Notes under the pieces: generated by a model | Database searches by the model: none | Told to the model about the DNA's origin: nothing | Seen by the model: only the letters and a program-made list of their open reading frames with translations | Program-made: the position numbers and the translations under genes | Shown: positions 27,567 to 36,422 of the stretch, piece after piece | How the letters are laid out: the number at the start of each line of letters is the position of its first letter | How positions within the stretch are numbered: position 1 is the stretch's first letter | Source: Sediminibacterium ginsengisoli | GTDB lineage: Bacteria > Bacteroidota > Bacteroidia > Chitinophagales > Chitinophagaceae | Assembly (NCBI RefSeq): GCF_900167075.1 | Contig: NZ_FUWH01000003.1 | Location: 1 to 64,000 of the forward strand | Reading direction: 5' to 3' | DNA length: 64,000 nt

Positions 27567-28193
27567 ATGCACATTGTTGTGAATGCAGATCAGGCGCAGC
27601 AGCAAATATTGCTTGCAAAAGGTTTTACCGGCAACCATTCTGTTACCTGGTACCAGGATGGTATGGAAATACCTGAAGCTGATGTTTATTTTGATCTCGC
27701 TTATACAGACCATCGTTTTACCGGCATCCGCAACCGCCCGGTGTTTGTGAATGCAGTTACAGCAACCTGTGCCTCTTTTCCCGATAACCATATCCGCTTC
27801 AATGGCTGGAACAGCTTTCTCGAAAGAAATACACTGGAACTCGCTGCAGCAGCGGATCAGCGCCAGGCGGCGGAAGGAGTACTGGCCGCAATGGGCTGGT
27901 CTTACCGCTGGGTAGCCGATGAACCGGGAATGATCTCTGCAAGGATTGTTGCCATGATCATCAATGAAGCCTACTTCGCTATCGGCGATGAGATCAGCAG
28001 CCGTGCAGATATCGACACTGCCATGAAACTGGGCACCAACTATCCTTATGGTCCTTTTGAATGGGCCGGAAAGATCGGGATTGAACATGTGTACGGCTTA
28101 CTGAAACAATTATCCGCCTCAGACGCACGATACCTTCCCGCCCCGGTACTGGAGCAGGAAGCAAAGCAACTAATTTCAGCACCACAACAATAA
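27567..28193 (+). CDS. 3-hydroxyacyl-CoA dehydrogenase-like protein with degenerate NAD domain
   Basis: The 208-residue protein has a clear 3HCDH C-terminal domain (about 120-195): PGMISARIVAMIINEAYFAI and MKLGTNYPYGPFEWAGKIG. The N-terminal 115 residues keep the position of a Rossmann domain but lack any GxGxxG dinucleotide motif and are much shorter than usual. Classic dehydrogenase activity is therefore doubtful. It may be a catalytically dead or re-purposed member. It is 8 bases upstream of tsaB and probably co-transcribed with it. Confidence 0.78.
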   Translation: MHIVVNADQAQQQILLAKGFTGNHSVTWYQDGMEIPEADVYFDLAYTDHRFTGIRNRPVFVNAVTATCASFPDNHIRFNGWNSFLERNTLELAAAADQRQAAEGVLAAMGWSYRWVADEPGMISARIVAMIINEAYFAIGDEISSRADIDTAMKLGTNYPYGPFEWAGKIGIEHVYGLLKQLSASDARYLPAPVLEQEAKQLISAPQQ

Positions 28194-28201
28194 AAATACT
28201 T

Positions 28202-28888
28202 ATGGCCCTGCTCTTACATATCGATACAGCAACTTCTTATGCCGGCGTTTGCATCAGCAGGGACCAGGATGTGATTGCAATCCGCGAAAGTGCAGAGCAA
28301 AAGAACCATGCGGCCTTTCTGCAACCTGCCATTGAACAGATGCTGCAGGAAACGGGTATTGTAATGCAGGATCTGGACGCTGTTTCCGTGGCTGCAGGAC
28401 CAGGCAGTTATACAGGCTTACGTGTAGGACTCGCATCCGCCAAAGGCATCTGTTATGCTGCAGGAAAACCACTGATCCCGGTAAATACACTGCAGATCAT
28501 TGCTGCCGCAGCCATGCACTCACCCGAGGCAGCCGGGAGAGAGGAGCAGTTACTGTATTGCCCCATGATCGATGCCAGGCGTATGGAAGTGTTTGCAGCC
28601 GTTTACAACCATTTGCTTGAAGAAGTTGTTCCGCCCGCGGCTTTTATACTCAATAACGAATCTTTCAGCAGTCTGCTGGCTGAAAAACAGGTTCTTTTCA
28701 GCGGCGACGGTCATTTCAAGTTCAAAGAGATCTCAGGCAGTTCAAATGCCATTTTCACGGATATTACCCATTCCGTGCGCAACCTTGCCCTGATAGCGGG
28801 TAATAGGTTCGGATTACAGCAATTTGCAGATCTCGCCTACAGTGAGCCCTTCTATATCAAGGAGTTCTTCGATCCGGCGGCACGATAG
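28202..28888 (+). CDS. tsaB: tRNA t6A synthesis protein TsaB
   Basis: The 228-residue ASKHA-fold protein has LLLHIDTATSYAGVCIS, KNHAAFLQPAIEQML and the family signature VAAGPGSYTGLRVGLASAKG. TsaB dimerises with TsaD (not in the window) and TsaE to transfer threonylcarbamoyl to A37 of ANN-decoding tRNAs. The C-terminal half is short and less conserved, as usual for TsaB compared with TsaD. The enzyme supplying threonylcarbamoyl-AMP, TsaC/Sua5, is encoded at 54204-54815. Confidence 0.93.
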   Translation: MALLLHIDTATSYAGVCISRDQDVIAIRESAEQKNHAAFLQPAIEQMLQETGIVMQDLDAVSVAAGPGSYTGLRVGLASAKGICYAAGKPLIPVNTLQIIAAAAMHSPEAAGREEQLLYCPMIDARRMEVFAAVYNHLLEEVVPPAAFILNNESFSSLLAEKQVLFSGDGHFKFKEISGSSNAIFTDITHSVRNLALIAGNRFGLQQFADLAYSEPFYIKEFFDPAAR

Positions 28889-28999
28889 AAGCCGGGGGGT
28901 ATTGTATTCACAAAATTTATACTATTACAATTAAACATTATCCGTACCTTCACAGGTGCAATTTTAGTTTTTTAACCCCCCCTAACAACTTTTATTGTC

Positions 29000-29335
29000 A
29001 TGAGTCAATCTTTACAGGCCGTGGTATTAGCCAACGGCAAAACCCAGATTAAAGTTGATTTCCTGCACGCTAAGAAAGCTGCTTTAATTCTACGTTCCAT
29101 CAATCACAAACTCCGGCAGCAGATCATCAAACTGCTGGATGAACACCAGAAAATGACGGTTACCGAGATCTATGTAAAACTCCGTTTGGAGCAGTCGGTG
29201 GCGTCGCAACACCTGGCCATTCTCAGAAGGGCAGGTATTGTTTCCACTACCCGTGACGGGAAGTTTATCTTCTATTCAGTGAATTACACCAGGCTGGCAG
29301 AAGTAGTTGGCTTTGTAGAGTCGTTGGTAGGATAA
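29000..29335 (+). CDS. ArsR-family winged-helix regulator
   Basis: The 111-residue protein has one winged HTH: ALILRSINHKLRQQIIKLLD, EIYVKLRLEQSVASQHLAIL and the wing STTRDGKFIFYSV. Metal-sensing Cys pairs (CVCD type) are absent, so it is not a classic metal sensor. It may respond through protein contacts or persulfides, like some ArsR members beside rhodaneses. The MBL-rhodanese gene follows about 92 bases later with its own promoter box. That gene being its target is inferred from adjacency. Confidence 0.85.
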   Translation: MSQSLQAVVLANGKTQIKVDFLHAKKAALILRSINHKLRQQIIKLLDEHQKMTVTEIYVKLRLEQSVASQHLAILRRAGIVSTTRDGKFIFYSVNYTRLAEVVGFVESLVG

Positions 29336-29403
29336 GATGTGCCGGTATGGCAGCCTTAAGCTAAGTTTGGGTGTTAAGTTTCAGTTTGGCCTGTTGCTTG
29401 CAT

Positions 29404-29411
29404 TATCTTTG
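29404..29411 (+). promoter_or_regulatory. -7 box (TATCTTTG) for the MBL-rhodanese gene
   Basis: An exact TAnnTTTG match 16 bases before the ATG at 29428. TTTG at 29385-29388 may act as the -33 element with a short 15-base spacer. The box lies downstream of the alternative TTG start at 29371 and so rules that start out. Confidence 0.6.
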
Positions 29412-29427
29412 CGTACCCAAAACTCAG

Positions 29428-30849
29428 ATGAGTATGTTCATAAAACAATTATATACCGGCTGCCTGAGCGAGGCAGCTTATTATATTGAAAGTGATGGTG
29501 AGGCCGCGGTTATCGATCCGCTGCGGGATATCGAAGCATACCTGCAGCTGGCGAATGAACGCAAGGCAGTTATCAAATATATATTTGAAACTCATTTTCA
29601 CGCTGATTTCGTGAGCGGCCACTTAGATCTGGCTGCCTCTACCGGCGCAACTATCGTTTATGGTCCGGGCACCGTTACCGGTTTCCCTGTGCATGTGGCA
29701 GCGGATAATGAAAGCTTTACAATAGGCAAGCTTTCCGTTACCGTACTGCATACACCGGGTCATACCCTTGAAAGCAGCTGTTACCTGCTGAAAGATGAAG
29801 CTGGTAAAGACCATGCCGTGTTTACCGGCGACACCCTGTTCGTTGGCGACGTAGGCCGCCCCGATCTTGCCCAGAAAGGCAATGAAATAACAATGGATGA
29901 TCTTGCAGGCATGCTGTACAACAGCCTGCAATCCAAAATAGTTCCTCTGGCAGACGATGTGATCGTTTACCCTGCTCATGGCGCCGGCAGCAGCTGCGGT
30001 AAAAACCTCGGCCCTGAAACCCATAGCACCATCGGCGATCAGAAAGCCTCCAATTATGCATTGCAGGCCCAGTCGCGGGAAGATTTTGTAAAGGCCGTTA
30101 CAGACGGACTCAATGAACCGCCACAGTATTTCCCGATCAACGCGCGCATTAACCGCGAAGGATATGAAAGCCTGGATTCTGTTCTCGAAAAAGGATTACA
30201 GGCCCTCGCTCCGGCTGATTTCAAAGCGAAAAGCCAGGAAGAAGATGTGATCCTGCTGGATACCCGCCAGGCGGATGTGTTTACACAAGGCTTCGTTCCC
30301 GGTTCCATTTTTATCGGGCTCGAAGGCCGCTTCGCTGAATGGGCCGGCAGCCTGTTGCCGTTCGACAAACAGCTCCTGCTGGTCACCGAACCCGGTAAGG
30401 AAAAAGAAAGTATTGTTCGTCTTGCACGCGTTGGCTTCGATAAATTTGCCGGTCATTTAGCCGGCGGGTACGATGCATGGGTTGCTGCGGGCGAAAGAAC
30501 GGATATGGTGATCGATGTGGAAGCCGATGAGCTGGCGATGGACCTGCCGTTCGATCAGAACCTCGTGATCGTTGATGTGAGAAAACCAACCGAATATGCC
30601 AATGGCCATATCCGCGAAGCACTCAACATCCCGCTCGATGATCTTACAGATCCGGGAAGCATGGCCAATTTCGACGATAACCACAATCTTTATATCCATT
30701 GTGCCGGCGGTTACCGTAGTGTGATCGCTGCTTCCATGATCAAAAGACAGGGTATTCATAATCTCCGCAATGTGCTCGGTGGCTGGAACAGTATTAAAAC
30801 ACTGACAGATAAATTCAAGATCGAGAAAGATGCAGAAGTATTGAACTGA
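29428..30849 (+). CDS. MBL-fold persulfide dioxygenase-like / rhodanese fusion
   Basis: The product has 473 residues (471 from 29434). The N-terminal metallo-beta-lactamase domain has THFHAD (55-60), HTPGHT and FTGDTLFVGDVGRPDL, as in ETHE1/Blh-type glutathione persulfide dioxygenases. Two rhodanese domains follow. The first (about 265-350) lacks an active-site Cys (LLVTEPGKE). The second (about 375-470) keeps it in IHCAGGYRS. Sulfide or persulfide detoxification in the cytoplasm is the family role. The ArsR-like gene upstream may control it. Confidence 0.88.
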   Translation: MSMFIKQLYTGCLSEAAYYIESDGEAAVIDPLRDIEAYLQLANERKAVIKYIFETHFHADFVSGHLDLAASTGATIVYGPGTVTGFPVHVAADNESFTIGKLSVTVLHTPGHTLESSCYLLKDEAGKDHAVFTGDTLFVGDVGRPDLAQKGNEITMDDLAGMLYNSLQSKIVPLADDVIVYPAHGAGSSCGKNLGPETHSTIGDQKASNYALQAQSREDFVKAVTDGLNEPPQYFPINARINREGYESLDSVLEKGLQALAPADFKAKSQEEDVILLDTRQADVFTQGFVPGSIFIGLEGRFAEWAGSLLPFDKQLLLVTEPGKEKESIVRLARVGFDKFAGHLAGGYDAWVAAGERTDMVIDVEADELAMDLPFDQNLVIVDVRKPTEYANGHIREALNIPLDDLTDPGSMANFDDNHNLYIHCAGGYRSVIAASMIKRQGIHNLRNVLGGWNSIKTLTDKFKIEKDAEVLN

Positions 30850-30865
30850 TCAAGCTGTTCAACAT

Positions 30866-30911
30866 AACATAAATAAAAACGGAGACCGAGGTCTCCGTTT
30901 TTATTTATGTT
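30866..30911. terminator. Bidirectional terminator with about 20-base-pair stem
   Basis: AACATAAATAAAAACGGAGA and its complement flank a CCGAGG apex between two convergent genes. The right arm runs into the stop codon region of the acyltransferase gene. A- and T-rich arms allow termination both ways. Confidence 0.85.
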
Positions 30912-31795
30912 TAATCAATTTTCAGATGTCCGAATTTCTCCTGGTCGTACTCAAACTTCCAGCGGCGGTGGCTCCATAAATAATTGTCGGGACGTTTTCT
31001 TACAGATGCTTCCACTTTCTTAACCAGCAAATGGGTCAGCTTCCCGTCTTCATAACTTTTCGGATCCGTTGTTACCAGTTCCAGTTCTGCGCGATAATAA
31101 CCGCGTTTCACTTTATAAAAGTCCGCATAGAGAATCGCTGCATTATTCTTCTTGGCACCCGTTTCAGGACCTCGCACAAATGGTGCCGGCTTGCTGAAAA
31201 AATCTACCCAGTAAGCTTTCTCTGGCCCGCCCGGATTCTGGTCCGCAACAAGGATCAGCGCATAATTACCAGTGATGTGTTTGTGAAAATTATTTTTGAA
31301 TTCGGTTGCCGGCACAAGCAGCGTACCGAAACGGGCTCGCATTTTATAGATGATCCTGTCCATCACCTTACTTGATAATGGCATATACACCACAACGAAG
31401 GGATATGCAGAGTTCATTCCTACGGCCAGGTTTGCCATTTCCCAGTTGAAAAAATGTCCTGTTACCACTTCCACATTCTGTCCTGTTGCATAGAGATCGT
31501 TCAGCACTTCAATATTGGTCGTAAATCTTTTCTGCATTTCCTTTTTGCTGATGGAAATGAGCTTGATCATTTCAAGGAATGTATCCATCAGATTACGGTA
31601 GAACCTTTTAGCGATCTGTTCCCTTTCGGCATCCGTTTTTTCGGGGAATGCGATACGCAGATTTCCGAATACCACTTTCTTGCGGTAACCGGCAATATGA
31701 TAAACAATCACATAAACAAGATCGCTGAGCAGGTAAATAACCCACCAGGGCAATAATGAAAGCAGGTAAAGAAAACCGTAAACGATATAATACAT
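30911..31795 (-). CDS. LpxL/HtrB-type lysophospholipid (lipid A) acyltransferase
   Basis: The ATG at 31795 gives 294 residues with an N-terminal membrane helix (YGFLYLLSLLPWWVIYLL) anchoring it to the inner membrane. The HX4E catalytic motif is HFFNWE (in VVTGHFFNWEM), and KVVFGNLRIAFPEK is the usual LpxL opening. The family adds secondary acyl chains to Kdo2-lipid A precursors from acyl-ACP. It is the last gene of the ispG-nadB-acyltransferase operon, 10 bases after nadB. Confidence 0.9.
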   Translation of the reverse strand: MYYIVYGFLYLLSLLPWWVIYLLSDLVYVIVYHIAGYRKKVVFGNLRIAFPEKTDAEREQIAKRFYRNLMDTFLEMIKLISISKKEMQKRFTTNIEVLNDLYATGQNVEVVTGHFFNWEMANLAVGMNSAYPFVVVYMPLSSKVMDRIIYKMRARFGTLLVPATEFKNNFHKHITGNYALILVADQNPGGPEKAYWVDFFSKPAPFVRGPETGAKKNNAAILYADFYKVKRGYYRAELELVTTDPKSYEDGKLTHLLVKKVEASVRKRPDNYLWSHRRWKFEYDQEKFGHLKID

Positions 31796-31805
31796 GTGAT
31801 CCTGT

Positions 31806-33401
31806 TTAAAGAATGATATTTTGCAGCAGCGGACTTTTCTCTGTATGATCCGTATTGTAATGCAACCCACGGCTTTCCTTGCGGAACTGCGCTCCTTTTA
31901 CAATGAGATAACCTACAGAGATGAGGTTACGCAGTTCGCATAACTGCGGCGATACTTTTGCCGAACGATATAACTCTTCCGTTTCTGTAAAAAGCAGATC
32001 GAGTCTTTTCATGGCCCGCTCCAGGCGCACATCCGTTCTTACAATCCCTACATAATCGCTCATGATCTGCTGCAGCTCTTTCTGACTCTGCGTGATCAGG
32101 ATCATTTCGCGCGGCTCCATCGTGCTGAGCGCTATCCAGTCCGGGATATTTTTTTCAAAACTGATCTTTGCTATTTTACCAATCGCATCCAGGTAACAGC
32201 GGTGGCCGAATACCATCGCTTCCAGCAGGCTGTTGCTCGCGAGCCGGTTGGCGCCGTGCAATCCCGTGCTCGCACATTCGCCGCAGGCATATAAATGCTG
32301 TATCGATGTACGTCCCCATTCATCGGTTTTGATTCCGCCGCAGCTGTAGTGCGCAGCCGGCGCAACCGGTATCATCTGCTGCATTACATCGATACCGATA
32401 GAAAGACATTTGTTGTAGATATTGGGAAAATGATGGATGAACTTTTCCTTGTCCATATGCCTGCAGTCCAGGTAAACATATTCTGTACCTGTACGCTTCA
32501 TTTCATTATCGATGGCCCTTGCCACAATATCCCGCGGAGCCAGATCTTTACGCGGATCGTATCGTTCCATGAAAGCCTCGCCATCCTTGTTGCGCAATAT
32601 ACCACCATCGCCACGCACAGCTTCCGTGATCAGAAACGAAGGTGATACACCCGGCTCGAACAATGCGGTTGGATGGAACTGGATAAATTCCATATTCTCG
32701 ATACGGCCTTTGGCGCGATACACCATCGCTACGCCATCACCGGTAGCTATACGCGGGTTGGTTGTAGTACGATAAGCCTGGCCACAGCCTCCCGTTGCCA
32801 GCAGTGTGATCTTTGCCAGTACTTTTTCTATCTGGTTGGTCTGCCGGTTCAGCACATATACGCCATAACAGGTAATATCAGTGGTTGATTTGGTTACGAG
32901 ATAACCCATATGGTGCTGGGTGATGATATCCACTACAAAGCAATGGTTCACCAGCCTGATATTGGGGATCGTTTTGAGTTCTTCCAGCAGTGCCCTTTCA
33001 ATCTCTTTACCTGTAACATCTTTATGATGAAGGATCCTGTTCTCGCTATGGCCGCCTTCTTTTCCAAGGCTGTATTCACCCTGTTCATTCTTATCGAACT
33101 GTGCTCCGTACCCGATGATCTCGCGGATGCGTTCCGGTCCTTCCTTTACTACGATCTCCACGATCTCCCTGTTGCAGAGACCATCACCTGCAATCAGCGT
33201 ATCTTCAATATGTTTGTCATAGCTGTCTTTCTCTTCATCCCATACACCGGCAACTCCGCCCTGTGCATATTTGGTATTCGTTTCGTCGGCCTGCGTTTTG
33301 GTGATGACCATTACGCTCATATCCGGATGCTGTTTCGCTGTTTTCAGCGCATACGTCAATCCTGCTATCCCCGATCCGATTACTAAAAAATCTGTCTCCA
33401 T
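31806..33401 (-). CDS. nadB: L-aspartate oxidase
   Basis: The 531-residue flavoprotein has the N-terminal FAD dinucleotide motif VIGSGIAGLTYAL (7-19), TKYAQGGVAGVW, GGHSENRILHHKD and the active-site region GRIENMEFIQFHPTAL. HYSCGGIKTDEWGRTS and the C-terminal helical bundle are also present. NadB oxidises L-aspartate to iminoaspartate for NadA, the first step of NAD synthesis. Neither nadA nor nadC is in the window. The gene sits between ispG (33-base gap) and the acyltransferase (10-base gap) and is probably co-transcribed with both. Confidence 0.95.
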   Translation of the reverse strand: METDFLVIGSGIAGLTYALKTAKQHPDMSVMVITKTQADETNTKYAQGGVAGVWDEEKDSYDKHIEDTLIAGDGLCNREIVEIVVKEGPERIREIIGYGAQFDKNEQGEYSLGKEGGHSENRILHHKDVTGKEIERALLEELKTIPNIRLVNHCFVVDIITQHHMGYLVTKSTTDITCYGVYVLNRQTNQIEKVLAKITLLATGGCGQAYRTTTNPRIATGDGVAMVYRAKGRIENMEFIQFHPTALFEPGVSPSFLITEAVRGDGGILRNKDGEAFMERYDPRKDLAPRDIVARAIDNEMKRTGTEYVYLDCRHMDKEKFIHHFPNIYNKCLSIGIDVMQQMIPVAPAAHYSCGGIKTDEWGRTSIQHLYACGECASTGLHGANRLASNSLLEAMVFGHRCYLDAIGKIAKISFEKNIPDWIALSTMEPREMILITQSQKELQQIMSDYVGIVRTDVRLERAMKRLDLLFTETEELYRSAKVSPQLCELRNLISVGYLIVKGAQFRKESRGLHYNTDHTEKSPLLQNIIL

Positions 33402-33434
33402 GCTATTGACTCTTTTTGAAATTTTATTCTAAGG

Positions 33435-35459
33435 TTATGATGGCAGCGGTTCTACCCATGCATCATTCTCTTTCAGCAGGCTGATCAGTTCATCCACCGC
33501 TATCTCACTGTTCACATTCCGCTTCACTACTTCTTTTCCTTTATACAGGGTGATCTTGCCAACACCACTGCCTACGTAGCCGAAGTCTGCATCAGCCATT
33601 TCTCCCGGTCCGTTCACGATGCAACCCATGATCGCAATTTTCACACCTTTGAGATGATTGGTCACTGCACGGATCTTGGCGGTCGTTTCCTGCAGGTCGA
33701 ATAAAGTGCGGCCGCAACTGGGACAGGAAATATATTCCGTTTTGGAGATCCTCGTCCTGGTAGCCTGCAATATGCTGAATGCCGTTGCATTGATGAACTG
33801 TTCAACGGAATTGTTGTTGCCATAATTACGCCCGCTGGTTTCTTTTGAACCTGCATCCTGCAACTGGTAAGCATCGGCACTCATACCAAAGCAGACCCCA
33901 TCGCCAAAACCGTCCAGCAGCAGCGCTCCGGCTTCTGTGGCATAATGGATCAGGTGTTCATCTGCGGCTATGCCGTTGCTGTCTGTGACGAGGATAACCG
34001 GGTTTTGTATTTTTCTTTCCAGCAGTTCCATGAACATGCGCCTTACAGAAGGCATCGCGTTGCGGTTGGTGCTGCTCAGGCAAAGCACGGCCAGGGGGTC
34101 GTTTGCAAGTTCATCGAGCCAGGTGAAATCATTGATCGTGGTTTCGTCGCTGAAACAGTCGATCATCACAAAATTGAGTATCGCATTCGCCGTTTTTTCA
34201 GCTTTTGCCTGTAAATATCCTGCCGCATCATAAATGGGAAAACATTTCTGATGATCTGCCGCCTGTGCTGCGGTTGCAGGATAGCTGATCACTTTCAGCG
34301 TTCCGGGTAACGCAAAGGCCGGCAGCTGATGCCCGGTAAAAATATAATCCGCGGCGGTATCACTGATATTCCATTTATCGAGTGCTTCATCGTACCTGTA
34401 CCCGACACCTGCGAGTTTATCATAAGTAATCTCGCTGACCTTGCTCAGGTCTGCAATCACAACCGGCACCTGTTTGCCTCCCATATTGCTTACCTCAAAA
34501 GTCTGTCGGCGCTGGTAGTTGAAGGGATCGTAAGGAACTTTATTTACAGGAGGCACGTGCTGCGGTGCGGCAGCTGCGTTAGTGTATCTTTTTACAAGAT
34601 CGCGGCAAACGGGAATTTCAAATTCGGGGTCTTCGGTCAGACTCACGCGGATCGTATCGCCGATGCCATCTTCCAGCAAGGTGCCGATACCTGCAGCGCT
34701 TTTCACACGCCCGTCTTCGCCATCGCCGGCTTCCGTTACACCGAGATGCAGCGGATAGCATTCGCCGAATTCCGCATCCATGGTCTGGATCAGTAAACGG
34801 TAGGCCTGCACCATCACCTGCGGGTTACTGGATTTCATGCTGAGCACAATATTGTGATAGCTTTCGCCTCGCGCGATCCTTAAAAATTCCATTGCACTTT
34901 CCACCATACCCATCGGCGTATCGCCGTAACGGCTCATGATGCGGTCGCTGAGTGAGCCATGGTTGGTACCGATCCGCATGGCTGTTCCGTATTCTTTACA
35001 GATCTTAACGAGCGGGGTAAACCGCTCCCGGATACGATCTATCTCTTCGAGGTATTCCGGATCGGTATATTCGAGCAGCTCAAACTTTTTCTTGTCTACA
35101 TAATTGCCCGGATTCACCCTTACTTTTTCTATGATCCTTGCTGCAATTTCCGCGGCATTCGGGGTGAAATGAATATCGGCGATGAGTGGTGTACGATACC
35201 CTCTTTTCAATAGTTCATTTTTGATCGCGAGCAGGTTCTCGGCTTCTTTTTTACTGGGTGCGGTAATGCGTACCAGTTCAGCGCCGGCTTCTATGCAACG
35301 GATGCTCTGTTCCACAGTTGCCATGGTATCCATGGTGTCTGTGGTGGTCATCGTTTGCAGGCGGATCGGGTGGCCATTGCCCAGCAGCAGATCTCCTACC
35401 TTTACCTCTTTTGTCTTTAACCTTTTATACTGTGTTAATGAATTACAATACAATTGCAT
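33435..35459 (-). CDS. ispG: 4-hydroxy-3-methylbut-2-enyl diphosphate synthase, large variant
   Basis: The ATG at 35459 gives 674 residues, the long IspG form of Bacteroidota, Chlamydiae and plants. It carries an extra domain of about 270 residues between the TIM barrel and the cluster domain. The barrel has GHPIRLQTMTTTDTMDT and LIADIHFTPN. The 4Fe-4S domain has SCPSCGR and IMGCIVNGPGE. IspG reductively converts MEcPP to HMBPP in the MEP isoprenoid pathway. The frame from 35510 extends upstream over the promoter and is not used. First gene of a three-gene operon with nadB and the acyltransferase. Confidence 0.95.
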   Translation of the reverse strand: MQLYCNSLTQYKRLKTKEVKVGDLLLGNGHPIRLQTMTTTDTMDTMATVEQSIRCIEAGAELVRITAPSKKEAENLLAIKNELLKRGYRTPLIADIHFTPNAAEIAARIIEKVRVNPGNYVDKKKFELLEYTDPEYLEEIDRIRERFTPLVKICKEYGTAMRIGTNHGSLSDRIMSRYGDTPMGMVESAMEFLRIARGESYHNIVLSMKSSNPQVMVQAYRLLIQTMDAEFGECYPLHLGVTEAGDGEDGRVKSAAGIGTLLEDGIGDTIRVSLTEDPEFEIPVCRDLVKRYTNAAAAPQHVPPVNKVPYDPFNYQRRQTFEVSNMGGKQVPVVIADLSKVSEITYDKLAGVGYRYDEALDKWNISDTAADYIFTGHQLPAFALPGTLKVISYPATAAQAADHQKCFPIYDAAGYLQAKAEKTANAILNFVMIDCFSDETTINDFTWLDELANDPLAVLCLSSTNRNAMPSVRRMFMELLERKIQNPVILVTDSNGIAADEHLIHYATEAGALLLDGFGDGVCFGMSADAYQLQDAGSKETSGRNYGNNNSVEQFINATAFSILQATRTRISKTEYISCPSCGRTLFDLQETTAKIRAVTNHLKGVKIAIMGCIVNGPGEMADADFGYVGSGVGKITLYKGKEVVKRNVNSEIAVDELISLLKENDAWVEPLPS

Positions 35460-35477
35460 AGCGCGTGAATGTAGCTG

Positions 35478-35511
35478 CAAAATTAACGGTTCAGCCCCAG
35501 ATGAGGGCAAA
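35478..35511 (-). promoter_or_regulatory. -33/-7 promoter of the ispG operon
   Basis: On the minus strand, TTTG (35508-35511), a 22-base spacer, then TAATTTTG (35478-35485), 18 bases before the ATG at 35459. This is the most complete Bacteroidota promoter seen here. Confidence 0.65.
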
Positions 35512-35539
35512 AGAAAACCGGAACAATGCCGCCCCGGTT
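35511..35539 (-). terminator. Terminator after the class D beta-lactamase gene
   Basis: On the minus strand AACCGG, a 12-base loop, then CCGGTT followed by TTCTTTT. It lies 23 bases past the stop and directly abuts the ispG promoter. Confidence 0.65.
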
Positions 35540-35561
35540 CAAAGATTTAACAGTGCTGGTA

Positions 35562-36413
35562 TTATCTTTTGCCTTCGAAGAATCCCTGTTGTTTGAGAAT
35601 TCCTTTCAGGATATTCATCCTGACGGTACTGGTATTGAGATTATGTGGTCCTTCTAAATTCAGTGCAAAGAAGTAAGGATGCCTGTTTTCCTCGATCCAG
35701 CCTACTACCCAGCCGATCGCATTACCGTTTTCCGCATAACCGGCACCGGTTTTATAGCTGAGCTTGTAATTGGCATTATCCTCCTGCAACATCACTTTTT
35801 TCACGATGTCCTGTGTGCGTTTCTGGAATGGAAGCTGACTGAAATACAACCTTTTAACCAGTCCCAATTGCTCATCAGCCGTTACCTTCAGGGAATTGTT
35901 CAGCCAGAACATATCGATGGGTCCGGAAATCAGGTGATTCCCGTATTTAAGGCTGTCGAGCCATAACTGCATGGTATCTTTCCCGATCCTTCTTGCCACT
36001 TCCTGGTAATAGGGTACTGCAGATACTTTAAACGCTTCGGCCATGGTAAGATCCTTGTTCCAGTTGAAAGCGGTATCGCCGTTAGGGAATGTCCGCACTT
36101 TTCCATCCCATTTGATCTCCATTTTTTCGCCTGAGATCCTTCCGGTCTCGATACCGATCAGTGAATTCACGATCTTGAACGTAGATGCAGGCAAATAGGA
36201 TGAATCTTTAAACCGCTGCAGGTTATAGATCGTAAACTGTCCTGTTCCGTTATCCGAAATACCGAATGTGCCTCGAACGCCTGCTGAATCGAAATACTTA
36301 CCCAGACTGTTGTCGATCGTAACATTATTCGGACTGCACGCAGTGAACACCAGCATAATGCAAATGAACATGCTGCCGGATATTTTACTTCTTGTATCAA
36401 ACATATTTTTCAT
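35562..36413 (-). CDS. Class D (OXA-type) beta-lactamase, lipoprotein
   Basis: The 283-residue protein has a lipoprotein-like signal (lipobox FTAC, Cys26) and all class D motifs. These are Ser77-T-F-Lys80, Ser131-A-V133, Tyr157-G-N159, Lys221-T-Gly223 and WVVGW (235-239). Lys80 would be the carboxylated base. The motifs are complete, so a functional serine beta-lactamase or penicillin-recognising protein is plausible. The substrate range cannot be read from sequence. The gene starts 9 bases after kbl (ATG at 36413, alternative 36404), apparently in its operon, and has its own terminator. Confidence 0.92.
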   Translation of the reverse strand: MKNMFDTRSKISGSMFICIMLVFTACSPNNVTIDNSLGKYFDSAGVRGTFGISDNGTGQFTIYNLQRFKDSSYLPASTFKIVNSLIGIETGRISGEKMEIKWDGKVRTFPNGDTAFNWNKDLTMAEAFKVSAVPYYQEVARRIGKDTMQLWLDSLKYGNHLISGPIDMFWLNNSLKVTADEQLGLVKRLYFSQLPFQKRTQDIVKKVMLQEDNANYKLSYKTGAGYAENGNAIGWVVGWIEENRHPYFFALNLEGPHNLNTSTVRMNILKGILKQQGFFEGKR

Positions 36414-36422
36414 CTCTCTCCT

